Source of the DNA: Candidatus Ideonella esbjergensis
GTDB taxonomy: Bacteria > Pseudomonadota > Gammaproteobacteria > Burkholderiales > Burkholderiaceae_C
Assembly (NCBI GenBank): GCA_016710065.1
Contig: JADJLP010000016.1
Location: forward strand, 62,001 to 126,000
Direction: 5' to 3'
DNA: 64,000 bases
The notes under the pieces: model-generated
Seen by the model: only the letters and a program-made list of their open reading frames with translations
The model's database searches: none
What the model was told of the DNA's origin: nothing
Translations under genes and position numbers: made by a program
Shown: positions 1 to 7,592 of the stretch, piece after piece
How positions within the stretch are numbered: the stretch's first letter is position 1
How the letters are laid out: each line of letters begins with the position of its first letter

Positions 1-48
1 CCGAGGTTCGGCTTGTTTTGTTTCCTGAGAGACCCAAAGGTTGACACC

Positions 49-537
49 ATGAAGTTCATCGACAGCCACACCGACAGCTGGCACAGCGTGGGCGGCGAAG
101 ACGGCCCCGACATGCACCCCAAGCCGCAGCCGCAGCGTCTGCTGACGCTGGAGCAGTGGCACGCGGTGCGTGACACCTGGCCGGCCAATCTGCCCGTGGG
201 CGTGGCCCTGGCCAACACCGTGGACGTGGAAGCGCTGGCCCCCGACCTGGGCCGCATCGCCCTGGTGGTGCTGCAGTTCCCCAAGTGGACCGACGGCCGC
301 GCCTACAGCCAAGGGCATGTGCTGCGCTCGCGCCTGCGCTACCGTGGCGAGGTGCGAGCCACCGGCGACGTGCTGGTGGACATGCTGCCCTTGCTCGCTC
401 GCACCGGCATCGACGCCGTGCAACTGCGCCATGACCAGAACGAAGTGGCCGCGCGCCGCGTGCTGGGCCTGGTCACCGACCATTACCAGGGCGATGTGGT
501 GCAGACCCGTCCGCTGTTCTCACGCGTGGTGGCCTGA
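49..537 (+). CDS. DUF934 family protein of the sulfate-assimilation operon
   Basis: A 162-residue soluble protein of the DUF934 family, which in proteobacteria is encoded between sulfite reductase (cysI) and cysH. Its biochemical role is not established; by context it assists assimilatory sulfate reduction. The ATG at 49 gives the usual family start (MKFIDSHTDSW); an in-frame upstream ATG at 13 would add 12 residues and looks less likely. The typical C-terminal block of the family is present (DAVQLRHDQ, then HYQGDVV). Its stop is followed after 2 bp by the cysH ATG, so translation is probably coupled. The 48 bases before it may hold the tail of cysI, but too little is present to tell. Confidence 0.85.
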   Translation: MKFIDSHTDSWHSVGGEDGPDMHPKPQPQRLLTLEQWHAVRDTWPANLPVGVALANTVDVEALAPDLGRIALVVLQFPKWTDGRAYSQGHVLRSRLRYRGEVRATGDVLVDMLPLLARTGIDAVQLRHDQNEVAARRVLGLVTDHYQGDVVQTRPLFSRVVA

Positions 538-539
538 AC

Positions 540-1337
540 ATGAGCGAGGTTTTCGAACTGCCCGGCATCTCTGGCATCAGCGGCTTGGCAGGCGTCGCCG
601 CCTCGTCCAGCGCCATCGCTCTGTACGCCCGCCGCACGGCTGGCTTTGAGAATCGCGTGGCCGCCACCCTGGCCCTGCTGAGCCAGGCCGCCGCTGAGCA
701 CCCCGGCCAGGTGGTGCTGGCCAACAGCCTGGGCGCCGAGGACATGGTGCTCACCGACCTGATTGCGCGCCACCAGTTGCCCATCCGCATCGCCACGCTG
801 CAAACCGGGGCATTGCATGCCGAAACGCTGGCCCTGGTGCCGCAGATCGAGCAGCGTTATGGCCTGAAGGTGGATCTGTACGCGCCGCCCGAAGAAGCCG
901 TGGTGCACTTCGTGCGCCAGCACGGCGACAAGGCCATGTACCAGAGCATCGAGCTGCGCAAGGCCTGCTGCCAGGTGCGCAAGCTCGAACCGCTGGGCCG
1001 CATGCTGCAAGGCAACACCGCCTGGGTCACCGGTCTGCGCCGCGAGCAATCTCAAAACCGTGGCGCCATGCCGGCGGTGGAAACCGAACCGAACGGCCGC
1101 GTCAAGTTCAACCCGCTGGTGGATTGGACCTGGACCGACGTGTGGCATTACATTGCCCAGCATGAAGTTCCCTACAACGCCCTGCACGACCAGTTCATGC
1201 CCAGCATCGGCTGCGCCCCCTGCACCCGCGCCATCGCCGTGGGCGAAGAGTTTCGCGCCGGCCGCTGGTGGTGGGAAGACGAAAAGGCCAAGGAGTGCGG
1301 CCTGCATGTTCGCGAGGCGGCCACCAACGCTGCGTGA
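540..1337 (+). CDS. cysH: Adenylylsulfate (APS) reductase, iron-sulfur type
   Basis: A 265-residue cytoplasmic enzyme that reduces activated sulfate (APS) to sulfite using thioredoxin or glutathione. It carries the cysteine pairs that bind a [4Fe-4S] cluster (Cys143-Cys144 in KACCQVRK, Cys225/Cys228 in GCAPC). These mark the APS-using bacterial and plant-type enzyme rather than the cluster-free PAPS reductase of E. coli. The catalytic cysteine is Cys253 in KECGLHV near the C terminus. The PP-loop-like N-terminal part includes LANSLGAEDMVL. It lies between the DUF934 gene and the SUMT gene with gaps of 2 bp each, so it is cotranscribed. The long Ala/Ser-rich N terminus (first ~25 residues) is variable in the family. 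Confidence 0.95.
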   Translation: MSEVFELPGISGISGLAGVAASSSAIALYARRTAGFENRVAATLALLSQAAAEHPGQVVLANSLGAEDMVLTDLIARHQLPIRIATLQTGALHAETLALVPQIEQRYGLKVDLYAPPEEAVVHFVRQHGDKAMYQSIELRKACCQVRKLEPLGRMLQGNTAWVTGLRREQSQNRGAMPAVETEPNGRVKFNPLVDWTWTDVWHYIAQHEVPYNALHDQFMPSIGCAPCTRAIAVGEEFRAGRWWWEDEKAKECGLHVREAATNAA

Positions 1338-1339
1338 CC

Positions 1340-2110
1340 ATGGCTAAAGGCCGCGTCGTCTTCATCGGCGCAGGCCCCGGCGCCGCCGACCTGATCACCC
1401 TGCGCGGGCTGCGTGCGCTGGCCGACGCCCAGGTGGTGCTGTTCGACGCCCTCACCGACCCGGCCCTGCGCGCGCACGCGCCCCAGGCCGAGTGGGTGGA
1501 CGTGGGCAAGCGCGGCTTCGAGCTCTCCACCGCCCAGGCCCGCATCAACACCCTGCTGGTGCAGTACGCCTCTCAGGGACTGCGCGTGGCCCGCCTCAAG
1601 GGTGGTGACCCCAGCATGTTCGGCCGCCTGGAGGAAGAGCTGTGGGCGCTGGCCGATGCTGGCCTTGCCTACGAGGTCATCCCCGGCATCACCGCTGCGC
1701 TGGCCGCCGCCGCCGCCATGGCCCGCCCGCTCACGCGCCGTGGTGTAGGCCGCAGCCTGGCGCTGTCCACCGCCATGACGGCCGAGCACGAGTTGCAGGC
1801 CTACCGCCGTGCCGACACCGAGGTGTTCTACATGGCCGGGCGCCAACTGGCAGGGCTCTCGAAGCACTTGCTCGACGCCGGATGGCCCGCCGACACGCCA
1901 GTGAGTGTGGTCTCACGCGCCGGTTGGCCCGATCAGCATTGCTCCGACCACACTGTGGCCACCATGGCTGCCACCTGCGCCGAACACGCCGGCCGCCCGG
2001 CCGTGGTCACCGTGGGTGTGGGAGCCACGCCGCTGCAAGTCCACCCCACGCCCGCCCCCAAAACCTGCGCCAGCGCAGATGATGCCGAACGGGGCAGCAA
2101 GCTGACCTAA
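1340..2110 (+). CDS. cobA: Uroporphyrinogen-III C-methyltransferase (SUMT)
   Basis: Adds two methyl groups from SAM to uroporphyrinogen III to give precorrin-2, the precursor of siroheme (cofactor of sulfite and nitrite reductase) and of cobalamin. The 256-residue protein has the tetrapyrrole methylase signature at its N terminus (FIGAGPGAADLITLRG), the SAM-contact segment LKGGDPSMFGR, and the VVTVGVGA segment near the C terminus. It matches the methylase half of CysG without the dehydrogenase/chelatase domain. I chose ATG 1340, 2 bp after the cysH stop, because it opens straight into the conserved fold. Its place behind cysH points to siroheme for sulfite reductase as the main job. It could equally be labelled cysG-like. 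Confidence 0.92.
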   Translation: MAKGRVVFIGAGPGAADLITLRGLRALADAQVVLFDALTDPALRAHAPQAEWVDVGKRGFELSTAQARINTLLVQYASQGLRVARLKGGDPSMFGRLEEELWALADAGLAYEVIPGITAALAAAAAMARPLTRRGVGRSLALSTAMTAEHELQAYRRADTEVFYMAGRQLAGLSKHLLDAGWPADTPVSVVSRAGWPDQHCSDHTVATMAATCAEHAGRPAVVTVGVGATPLQVHPTPAPKTCASADDAERGSKLT

Positions 2111-2220
2111 AATCATGGACTTTCCTGACTGACGCCACTGGCCGCGTCAGCAGCGCCAAATTCAGCGCAAGACCATACCCAGGCTTGCACACCCTCTTCA
2201 CAACTCACCGTCGCCTCCCC

Positions 2221-2544
2221 ATGACCCACGTCGTCACCGAAGCCTGCATCCGCTGCAAGTACACCGATTGCGTCGACGTCTGCCCCGTCGATTGCTTCCG
2301 CGAAGGCCCCAACTTCCTGACCATCGACCCTGATGAATGCATCGACTGCGCAGTTTGCATCCCCGAGTGCCCGGTGAACGCCATCCTGCCCGAGGAAGAC
2401 GTGCCCGGCGACCAGCAGCACTTCATCAAGCTCAACGCCGAGCTGGCCCTGGGCTGGCCCAGCATCACCAAGCGCAAGCCCGCGCTGCCCGATGCCGACG
2501 AGTGGAAAGACCGCAAGAACAAGCTGGGCGAGTTGAAGCGCTGA
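2221..2544 (+). CDS. fdxA: 7Fe ferredoxin (3Fe-4S/4Fe-4S)
   Basis: A 107-residue low-potential electron carrier closely matching the Azotobacter FdI / FdxA family in length and cysteine pattern. Cys9, Cys12, Cys17 and Cys21 open the protein (CIRCKYTDCVDVCP), followed by CIDCAVCIPECP around residues 40-50; one motif has the spacing that gives a 3Fe-4S cluster. The C-terminal extension after residue 60 (LNAELALGWPSIT) is also typical. The start at 2221 is set by the family; no good Shine-Dalgarno sequence precedes it (the upstream bases are pyrimidine-rich). It may supply electrons to reductases such as sulfite reductase, but its partner cannot be read from the sequence. An intrinsic terminator follows. 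Confidence 0.95.
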   Translation: MTHVVTEACIRCKYTDCVDVCPVDCFREGPNFLTIDPDECIDCAVCIPECPVNAILPEEDVPGDQQHFIKLNAELALGWPSITKRKPALPDADEWKDRKNKLGELKR

Positions 2545-2565
2545 GCCGCCTGCTCACCCACACCG

Positions 2566-2591
2566 AAAGGCCCGCCAAGTGCGGGCTTTTT
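2566..2591 (+). terminator. Intrinsic terminator after fdxA
   Basis: A six-bp GC stem (GCCCGC/GCGGGC, loop CAAGT), extended by an A/T-rich base and followed by a run of five T. It ends the fdxA transcript before the TPP riboswitch region. Confidence 0.85.
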
Positions 2592-2666
2592 CATGGGCGC
2601 AACAGCCGCCACAACGAGCCAGGGGATAATGCTTGCCGTGCCTGGTGCTGTTTGCGCCAGACACAT

Positions 2667-2754
2667 CCGCTAGGGGTGTTGGGCCTTCGCCAGAGGGCCC
2701 GACTGAGACAGTCCCTTCGAACCTGATTGAGGTAATCCTCGCGCAGGGAAGCAG
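2667..2754 (+). promoter_or_regulatory. TPP riboswitch (THI element)
   Basis: The conserved TPP aptamer blocks appear in order: CTAGGGGTGT at 2670-2679, CTGAGACAGTCCCTTCGAAC at 2703-2722, ACCTGATT at 2721-2728, and GCGCAGGGAAGC at 2741-2752, with GCT/AGC closing the P1 stem. The variable P3 hairpin (GGGCC...GGCCC) lies between the first two blocks. The element precedes the TonB-dependent receptor by about 80 bp on the same strand. No clear terminator hairpin with a T-run follows, so control is probably by masking translation initiation. A possible -10 (GATAAT) lies at 2625-2630, but no convincing -35 is visible. Confidence 0.93.
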
Positions 2755-2832
2755 CCGTCAAGCATGCGGCGCACGGTTCTCGTGGCGCCCATTCCAGACC
2801 TTGCCCCCTGCCATCGACTTAGAAAGCTCGCG

Positions 2833-4965
2833 ATGGCATCGTTCTTCCGTTCCCATTCCCCGTCCTCCCGCCGCCACTCGGTGGCCGCAGCCTGCGCCAT
2901 GCTGCTCACCGGCATGCTGGCCCAGGCGCAATCCACGCCGACAGAAACCGTCAACGTCACCGGCCGCAGCGCATCACTGCCGGCCAACGTCACCGGCTTT
3001 GGTGAAGAACCCTTGTCGCGCACGCCCATCCAGGCCGTCACCCTCAGCCTGACCAGCCTGCAAGACGCCGGCACCAACACCCTGGGCGACATCACCCGCA
3101 TGGACGCCAGCATCGGCGACGCCTACAACGCCACAGGCTACTGGGCTGGCGTGCGCGTGCGCGGCTTTGAGCTGAGCCCGCGCAGCAACTTCCGCCGTGA
3201 CGGCCTGCCCATCAACGCCGAAACCACCCTCTCGCTCGCCAACAAGGAACGCGTGGAAGTGCTCAAGGGCACCAGTGGCGCACAGGCTGGTATCAGCAGC
3301 CCGGGCGGCCTGGTGAACCTGCAAGTCAAGCGCCCGCGCGGCGACAGCACCACGCTCTCGGCCAGCCTTTCCGAGCGCGGCGGCTTCGGCATGGCGGCCG
3401 ACATCGACCGCCGCCTGGGTGTTGATGGCGACACTGGCTTGCGGCTCAACGTCGCGGCTGAGAGCCTGCGCCCCGAACTGCGCAACGCCAATGGCCAAGA
3501 TCTGGCGGTTGCGCTGGCCGGCATGGCCCGCCTGAGCGCGACCAACCTGCTGGAAGCCGAACTGGAAATCAACCACCAGTCGCAACCCAGCGCCGCCGCC
3601 TTCAGCCTGCAAGGCAGCACCCTGCCATCGGCCCGCCAGACCGACCCGCGCCTGAACCTGAACAACCAGCCCTGGGCCCAGCCCGTGGTGTTCGATGGCA
3701 ACACCGCCAGCCTGCGCTGGACTCACATGCTGAACGTGCAGTGGCGCACCGTGGCGCAGGCCATGACCCAGCAACTGCGCACCAACGACCGCATGGCCTT
3801 TCCCTACGGCTGCGGCAACGAGAACGTGTACGACCGCTATTGCAGCGACGGCAGCCTCGACCTCTACGACTACCGCAGCGAAGGCGAGCGCCGCAACTCC
3901 ACCGTGCTGGCGCTGCGCGTGGAAGGCCAGCTACAAACCGGCGCCCTCACCCACCAGATCTCGGCAGGCGTGCTGAACAGCGACTTCAGCGCGCGCTTTC
4001 ACCCACAGGCCTACAACTGGGCCGGCGTGGGCTCGGCCGATGGCCGCACCGTGGTGAGCGCCGCCCCCGTCGCCCAAAGCGACAGCACCAGCCGCGACGA
4101 ACGCAGCACCGAGCTGCATGTGTACGACCAGATCCAGGCCGGCGACTTCGGCCTCTGGCTGGGCCTGCGCAACACGCAATTGCACCGCGCCAGCGCGTCG
4201 GTGCTGAGCGGTACTGCCAACCCGGCCTACGACCAGGGCTTCACCACCCCCTGGGGCGCCCTCACCTGGCAACTGAACCCGCAAGACATGCTGTACGCCA
4301 GCGCCGGCCAGGGCGTGGAAACCTACGTCACCCCCAACCGCACCGACTACGGCGCCCAAGCCGGCCAACCCCTGCCCGCCCAGCGCAGCCGCCAGGTGGA
4401 AGTGGGCCTGAAGCACGAAGGCCAGCAACTGGGCTGGTCGCTCACCGCCTTCGACATCCACCGCCCCTACGTGAACGACACCGGCACCACCTATGCCGTG
4501 GACGGCCTGCAGCGCCACCTGGGCCTGGAAGCCGGTCTGGACTGGCGCGACGGCCCCTGGAGCGTCCACGCCAGCGCCATGCTGCTGCGTGCCCGCCGCG
4601 AAGGCGCTGCCAGCGCTGCCGACAACGGCCTGGTGCCCACCAACGTTGCCCAGCGCAGCGCACGCGCCCAACTGGGCTACTCACCCGCCGCCATGCCAGG
4701 CCTGACCGTGCAAGGCTCGGTGAGCTTTGAGGGCGCTCGCGAGGTGCTGCCCGACGGCAGCGTGCAAATCCCAGCCTGGGCCGTGCTGGGTCTGAGCGCC
4801 AAGCAAATCATGCGCGCCTCAGGCCACGACTGGACCCTGCGCGCCGGCGTGGACAACCTGCTGGACCGCCGCGCCTGGAAGGAAAGCCCCTACCAGTACG
4901 GCCACGCCTACCTCTACCCCCTGGCACCCCGGACTTTTCGCGTTTCCGTCCAGGTCGGCTTGTAA
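2833..4965 (+). CDS. TonB-dependent outer-membrane receptor, probably for thiamine
   Basis: A 710-residue outer-membrane receptor. From ATG 2833 it has a clear signal peptide (RRHSVAAACAMLLTGMLAQA, residues 13-32), a candidate TonB box ETVNV at residues 38-42, a plug domain to about residue 160 (VRGFELSPRSNFRRDG, VEVLKGTSGA), and a long beta-barrel ending in a typical aromatic-rich last strand. An in-frame ATG at 2764 exists but would place 23 unrelated residues before the signal peptide, so I reject it. The TPP riboswitch just upstream indicates repression by thiamine pyrophosphate, hence a role in uptake of thiamine or a precursor. The substrate is inferred from regulation only; by sequence it resembles siderophore-type receptors. 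Confidence 0.88.
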   Translation: MASFFRSHSPSSRRHSVAAACAMLLTGMLAQAQSTPTETVNVTGRSASLPANVTGFGEEPLSRTPIQAVTLSLTSLQDAGTNTLGDITRMDASIGDAYNATGYWAGVRVRGFELSPRSNFRRDGLPINAETTLSLANKERVEVLKGTSGAQAGISSPGGLVNLQVKRPRGDSTTLSASLSERGGFGMAADIDRRLGVDGDTGLRLNVAAESLRPELRNANGQDLAVALAGMARLSATNLLEAELEINHQSQPSAAAFSLQGSTLPSARQTDPRLNLNNQPWAQPVVFDGNTASLRWTHMLNVQWRTVAQAMTQQLRTNDRMAFPYGCGNENVYDRYCSDGSLDLYDYRSEGERRNSTVLALRVEGQLQTGALTHQISAGVLNSDFSARFHPQAYNWAGVGSADGRTVVSAAPVAQSDSTSRDERSTELHVYDQIQAGDFGLWLGLRNTQLHRASASVLSGTANPAYDQGFTTPWGALTWQLNPQDMLYASAGQGVETYVTPNRTDYGAQAGQPLPAQRSRQVEVGLKHEGQQLGWSLTAFDIHRPYVNDTGTTYAVDGLQRHLGLEAGLDWRDGPWSVHASAMLLRARREGAASAADNGLVPTNVAQRSARAQLGYSPAAMPGLTVQGSVSFEGAREVLPDGSVQIPAWAVLGLSAKQIMRASGHDWTLRAGVDNLLDRRAWKESPYQYGHAYLYPLAPRTFRVSVQVGL

Positions 4966-4989
4966 GAACGGCAAAAACCTGCCTATAAT
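4960..4989 (+). promoter_or_regulatory. Promoter of tRNA-Asn
   Basis: A perfect -10 box TATAAT (4984-4989) with TTGTAA as -35 (4960-4965) and an 18-bp spacer. The -35 overlaps the stop codon of the preceding receptor gene. The first tRNA base lies 13 bp beyond the -10. Confidence 0.7.
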
Positions 4990-5002
4990 CTGAGGCTTCA
5001 CT

Positions 5003-5078
5003 TCCCCGATAGCTCAGTTGGTAGAGCGCCGGACTGTTAATCCGTAGGTCCCTGGTTCGAGCCCAGGTCGGGGAGCCA
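5003..5078 (+). tRNA. tRNA-Asn (GTT)
   Basis: A 76-nt cloverleaf. The seven-bp acceptor stem pairs TCCCCGA (5003-5009) with TCGGGGA (5068-5074), and CCA is encoded at 5076-5078. The D arm is AGCTCAGTTGGTAGAGC; the anticodon loop CTGTTAA has anticodon GTT (Asn); the T arm contains GGTTCGAGCC. A single copy, with its own promoter and terminator. Confidence 0.97.
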
Positions 5079-5086
5079 AAATACCG

Positions 5087-5123
5087 CAAGGCCCGCCATG
5101 CAAACGCATGACGGGCCTTGTTC
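5087..5123 (+). terminator. Hairpin terminator after tRNA-Asn
   Basis: Long near-perfect stem: CAAGGCCCG plus CATGC (5087-5101) pairs with GCATG plus CGGGCCTTG (5106-5120), loop AAAC, with one mismatched position in each arm. The downstream sequence is only moderately T-rich (TTCGTTT). Confidence 0.7.
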
Positions 5124-5225
5124 GTTTCAGGCGGGGGTGGTTTCAGCCAGTTTGGGCCTCGATGGAATAGTTTGTCGCTGCTCCGTGTTTACCGTGATTC
5201 AACCCACACTCACGGAGCTCACACC

Positions 5226-5609
5226 ATGTTGCGCAAACTCTCACTGTCCGCCTTTGTTCTGGCTAGCCTGCTCGCCAACGGCTGTGCTGCGATGGGTGGT
5301 GACGCGCCCGCCAAGACCGCCGATGGCGTGCTCGTGGGCGCCAATGGCATGACGCTGTACACCTTTGACAAGGACACCGCCGGCACCGGCAAGAGCGTGT
5401 GCAACGGCCCCTGCGCCAACAACTGGCCGCCGCTGATGGTGGCTGCCGGCGCCAGCGCCAGCGGCGACTGGAGCGTCGTCGCCCGCGACGACGGCACCAG
5501 GCAGTGGGCCTACAAGGGCAAGCCGGTGTACTTCTGGGCCAAGGACCAGAAGGCTGGCGACCGCACCGGTGACGGCTTCAACAACGTCTGGCATTTGGCC
5601 CGCCCTTGA
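5226..5609 (+). CDS. Secreted-repeat lipoprotein (COG4315-like)
   Basis: A 127-residue putative lipoprotein. The start at 5226 gives a short basic N terminus, a hydrophobic core and a plausible lipobox ending at Cys20 (LLANGC). The mature part carries the short repeat of the 'secreted repeat of unknown function' family, seen here as MTLYTFDKDTAGTGKSVCNG and later as GKPVYFWAKDQKAGDRTGDG, each followed by a conserved Trp. Two cysteines in VCNGPC may form a disulfide. No enzymatic role is known for the family. It is followed 24 bp later by an ECF sigma factor on the same strand; such lipoproteins are sometimes the target of the neighbouring sigma factor, but no shared promoter motif is visible here. 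Confidence 0.8.
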   Translation: MLRKLSLSAFVLASLLANGCAAMGGDAPAKTADGVLVGANGMTLYTFDKDTAGTGKSVCNGPCANNWPPLMVAAGASASGDWSVVARDDGTRQWAYKGKPVYFWAKDQKAGDRTGDGFNNVWHLARP

Positions 5610-5633
5610 GGCCCGGCGCGCACCGGACCACGC

Positions 5634-6143
5634 GTGGGCGTTGAACAAACCCTGAGCCACATACCGGCCCTGCGCCGGTATGCGCGCTTGCTCACGGGGG
5701 ACGCCACGCGGGCCGATGACCTGGTGCAGGACACGTTGGAGCGTGCCTGCATGAAATGGCAACTGTGGCAACCCGGCTCGGTGCTGCGCAGCTGGCTGCT
5801 TTCGCTGATGCACAACCTGCACGTGAACCATCTGCGCGACTGGCGCCATGACGACGGCCATGTGGCACTCGAAGACGCGCCCGAGGCCGCCCACGAGCCG
5901 CTGGCCCAGATGGCCGAGAACATGGACATGCAGCGCGCCCTCGCCGCGCTGCCACCCGCCATGCGCGAGATCCTGCTGCTGGTGACGGTGGAGGAGTACA
6001 CCTACGCCGAGGCCGCCGAGATTCTGGGCATGCCGGTGGGCACGGTGATGTCGCGCCTGCACCGCGCCCGCGAACGCCTGCGCGAATTGATGACCCCGCC
6101 CCAGCCCGAACGCGGCACACCGCTGCAATTGGTGAAGCGATGA
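5634..6143 (+). CDS. ECF-type RNA polymerase sigma factor
   Basis: A 169-residue sigma-70 family factor of the extracytoplasmic-function group. Region 2 spans about residues 10-75 (ARLLTGDATRADDLVQDTLE, then WLLSLMHNLHVNHLR) and region 4 about residues 105-155 (LAALPPAMREILLLVTVEEY, with the helix-turn-helix YAEAAEILGMPVGTVMSRLH). The start is a GTG at 5634, 24 bp after the lipoprotein stop; no ATG in this frame would keep region 2 complete. The next gene overlaps it by four bases (ATGA) and encodes its probable anti-sigma factor. The inducing signal cannot be read from the sequence. Confidence 0.92.
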   Translation: MGVEQTLSHIPALRRYARLLTGDATRADDLVQDTLERACMKWQLWQPGSVLRSWLLSLMHNLHVNHLRDWRHDDGHVALEDAPEAAHEPLAQMAENMDMQRALAALPPAMREILLLVTVEEYTYAEAAEILGMPVGTVMSRLHRARERLRELMTPPQPERGTPLQLVKR

Positions 6144-6943
6144 ACGACACCTCGGCCCCGGTCAGCCACGATGAACTGCACGCCTTCGTGGACGGGCAAC
6201 TGGACGCCGCGCGCGTGCCGGCCCTGTTGGCCTGGTTGCAGGGCCATCCCGAAGACGCGGCCCAAGTGGCGCAATGGCAGGCGCAGCGCCTGGAACTGCG
6301 CCGCTTGGCCCGCAGCCTTCCCGTGGGTGAGACACCTGCTACGCTCACCGATGTGGTGCTGCACGCCGCCGCTGGCCAACGCCGCCATACGCAGTGGCAA
6401 CAAGCGGCGGCCGTGCTCCTGCTGGTCGCGGCCAGCACCCTGGGCGGCCGCTACTGGGGCCAAACCCAAAACGCTGGCTTGCAGGCTTCGGCCGCGCCCA
6501 GCTCGCCAGCCTTCGTGCGCGAGGCCGTTGCCGCCCACGTGGCCTTTGTGCCTGAGAAACGCCATCCTGTGGAAGTGGCCGCCTCTGATGAAGCCCATCT
6601 GCTGCAATGGCTCAGCCGCCGCCTGGGCGCGCCGCTGAAGCTGCCCACGCTGGCCGAACGCGGCTACCGCTTGCTGGGCGGCCGGCTGCTGCCGGGTGAT
6701 GGCACGCCGCCCCGCGCCCAGTTCATGTACGAGAACGCCCAGGGCGCGCGCGTGACGCTTTACGTGGCCGTGTTCGCGCCTGGCCAGGCACCGGGGCAGA
6801 CCGCGTTCAGCTCGGTGCGCAGCGGCAACGAAGAATCGTTCTACTGGGTGGACGACCGCTTTGGCTACGCCCTCAGCACCGAGGGCAACCGCGCCGAGCT
6901 GATGGCCCTGGCGCGCGAGGTCTACGGCCAGCTCGAACGCTGA
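6140..6943 (+). CDS. Membrane anti-sigma factor
   Basis: A 267-residue protein whose ORF overlaps the ECF sigma gene by four bases. The N-terminal ~85 residues form a small acidic helical domain (HDELHAFVDGQLDAARVPAL, then WLQGHPEDAAQVAQW) typical of anti-sigma domains, without the HxxxCxxC zinc motif. A single membrane helix spans about residues 88-103 (QQAAAVLLLVAASTLGG). The C-terminal periplasmic part contains RLGAPLKLPTLAERGYRLLG, a segment common in this group. It probably holds the sigma factor at the membrane until an envelope signal arrives. The sigma/anti-sigma assignment rests on order and domain layout. Confidence 0.87.
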   Translation: MNDTSAPVSHDELHAFVDGQLDAARVPALLAWLQGHPEDAAQVAQWQAQRLELRRLARSLPVGETPATLTDVVLHAAAGQRRHTQWQQAAAVLLLVAASTLGGRYWGQTQNAGLQASAAPSSPAFVREAVAAHVAFVPEKRHPVEVAASDEAHLLQWLSRRLGAPLKLPTLAERGYRLLGGRLLPGDGTPPRAQFMYENAQGARVTLYVAVFAPGQAPGQTAFSSVRSGNEESFYWVDDRFGYALSTEGNRAELMALAREVYGQLER

Positions 6944-6958
6944 GCAGGCGCCCGCGGC

Positions 6959-7591
6959 TCAGGGCCGAGCGTCTGCTTTGGCGGCGCAGCTGTGCGCCCA
7001 CATGGCCATCACCGCGTCGGCCGCCGCGCGGCTCAGTTCGTCGCACACGTCAGCCTTGCTCAGATCGGCCTCAGGTGCGTCGCTCACGGCCTCGCCGCCC
7101 AGCAGGGCGATGGGCACCAGGGCCGGGCCCAGTTCGGCGTCGTCAAACCAGGGCGCCCAGGCTTCGGGGTCCAGGTCAGTCGCTTGCAGGAAGCCGGTGC
7201 ACCAGTCGCTGGCGTCGGCCCACTCCTGTTCGCCCTGCTCGGCCACGCTGAAGATGGGCTGCCAGTTGTCGGGCTCGTCGCGCAAGGTGCAGGCCAGGGC
7301 CTGCAGGTGGCGCAGCACCATCACCGTGGTGCGCTTGCGCTTCTGGTTGGATGCGAAAGGCTTGCCGCCCTCACTGTCGCCACCCCAGATCAGTGGCAAC
7401 CAATCGGCGCTGGGCTGGGTGTCGAGGAATTTGGAGGGCCCCACCAGCAGCGCGGTGAGGTAGCCGTCCATGCCGTCCAGACTCATGGCGCCGTCGGCCG
7501 GCAAGGTTTGCAGCAATTCATCCAGTTGCTGCAACTCAGCGTTGGTGAGCGGGGTGTTGGGCGAGGCGCGGTCGTACTTGGGATAGTCCAT
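6959..7591 (-). CDS. UPF0149 (YecA/YgfB-like) family protein
   Basis: A 210-residue soluble acidic protein of the UPF0149 family. Conserved parts visible are LTNAELQQLDELLQTLP near the N terminus, SLDGMDGYLTALLVGP, and the WADASDWCTGFLQATDLDPE block followed by EAWAPWFDD. No biochemical activity is established for the family; some members carry a C-terminal SEC-C metal-binding motif, which this one lacks. Its ATG at 7591 lies one base after the serS stop, so it is probably cotranscribed with serS. The open frame continues upstream over serS, but that extension is only the antisense-free shadow of serS codons and is excluded. Confidence 0.8.
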   Translation of the reverse strand: MDYPKYDRASPNTPLTNAELQQLDELLQTLPADGAMSLDGMDGYLTALLVGPSKFLDTQPSADWLPLIWGGDSEGGKPFASNQKRKRTTVMVLRHLQALACTLRDEPDNWQPIFSVAEQGEQEWADASDWCTGFLQATDLDPEAWAPWFDDAELGPALVPIALLGGEAVSDAPEADLSKADVCDELSRAAADAVMAMWAHSCAAKADARP

Positions 7592-7592
7592 G

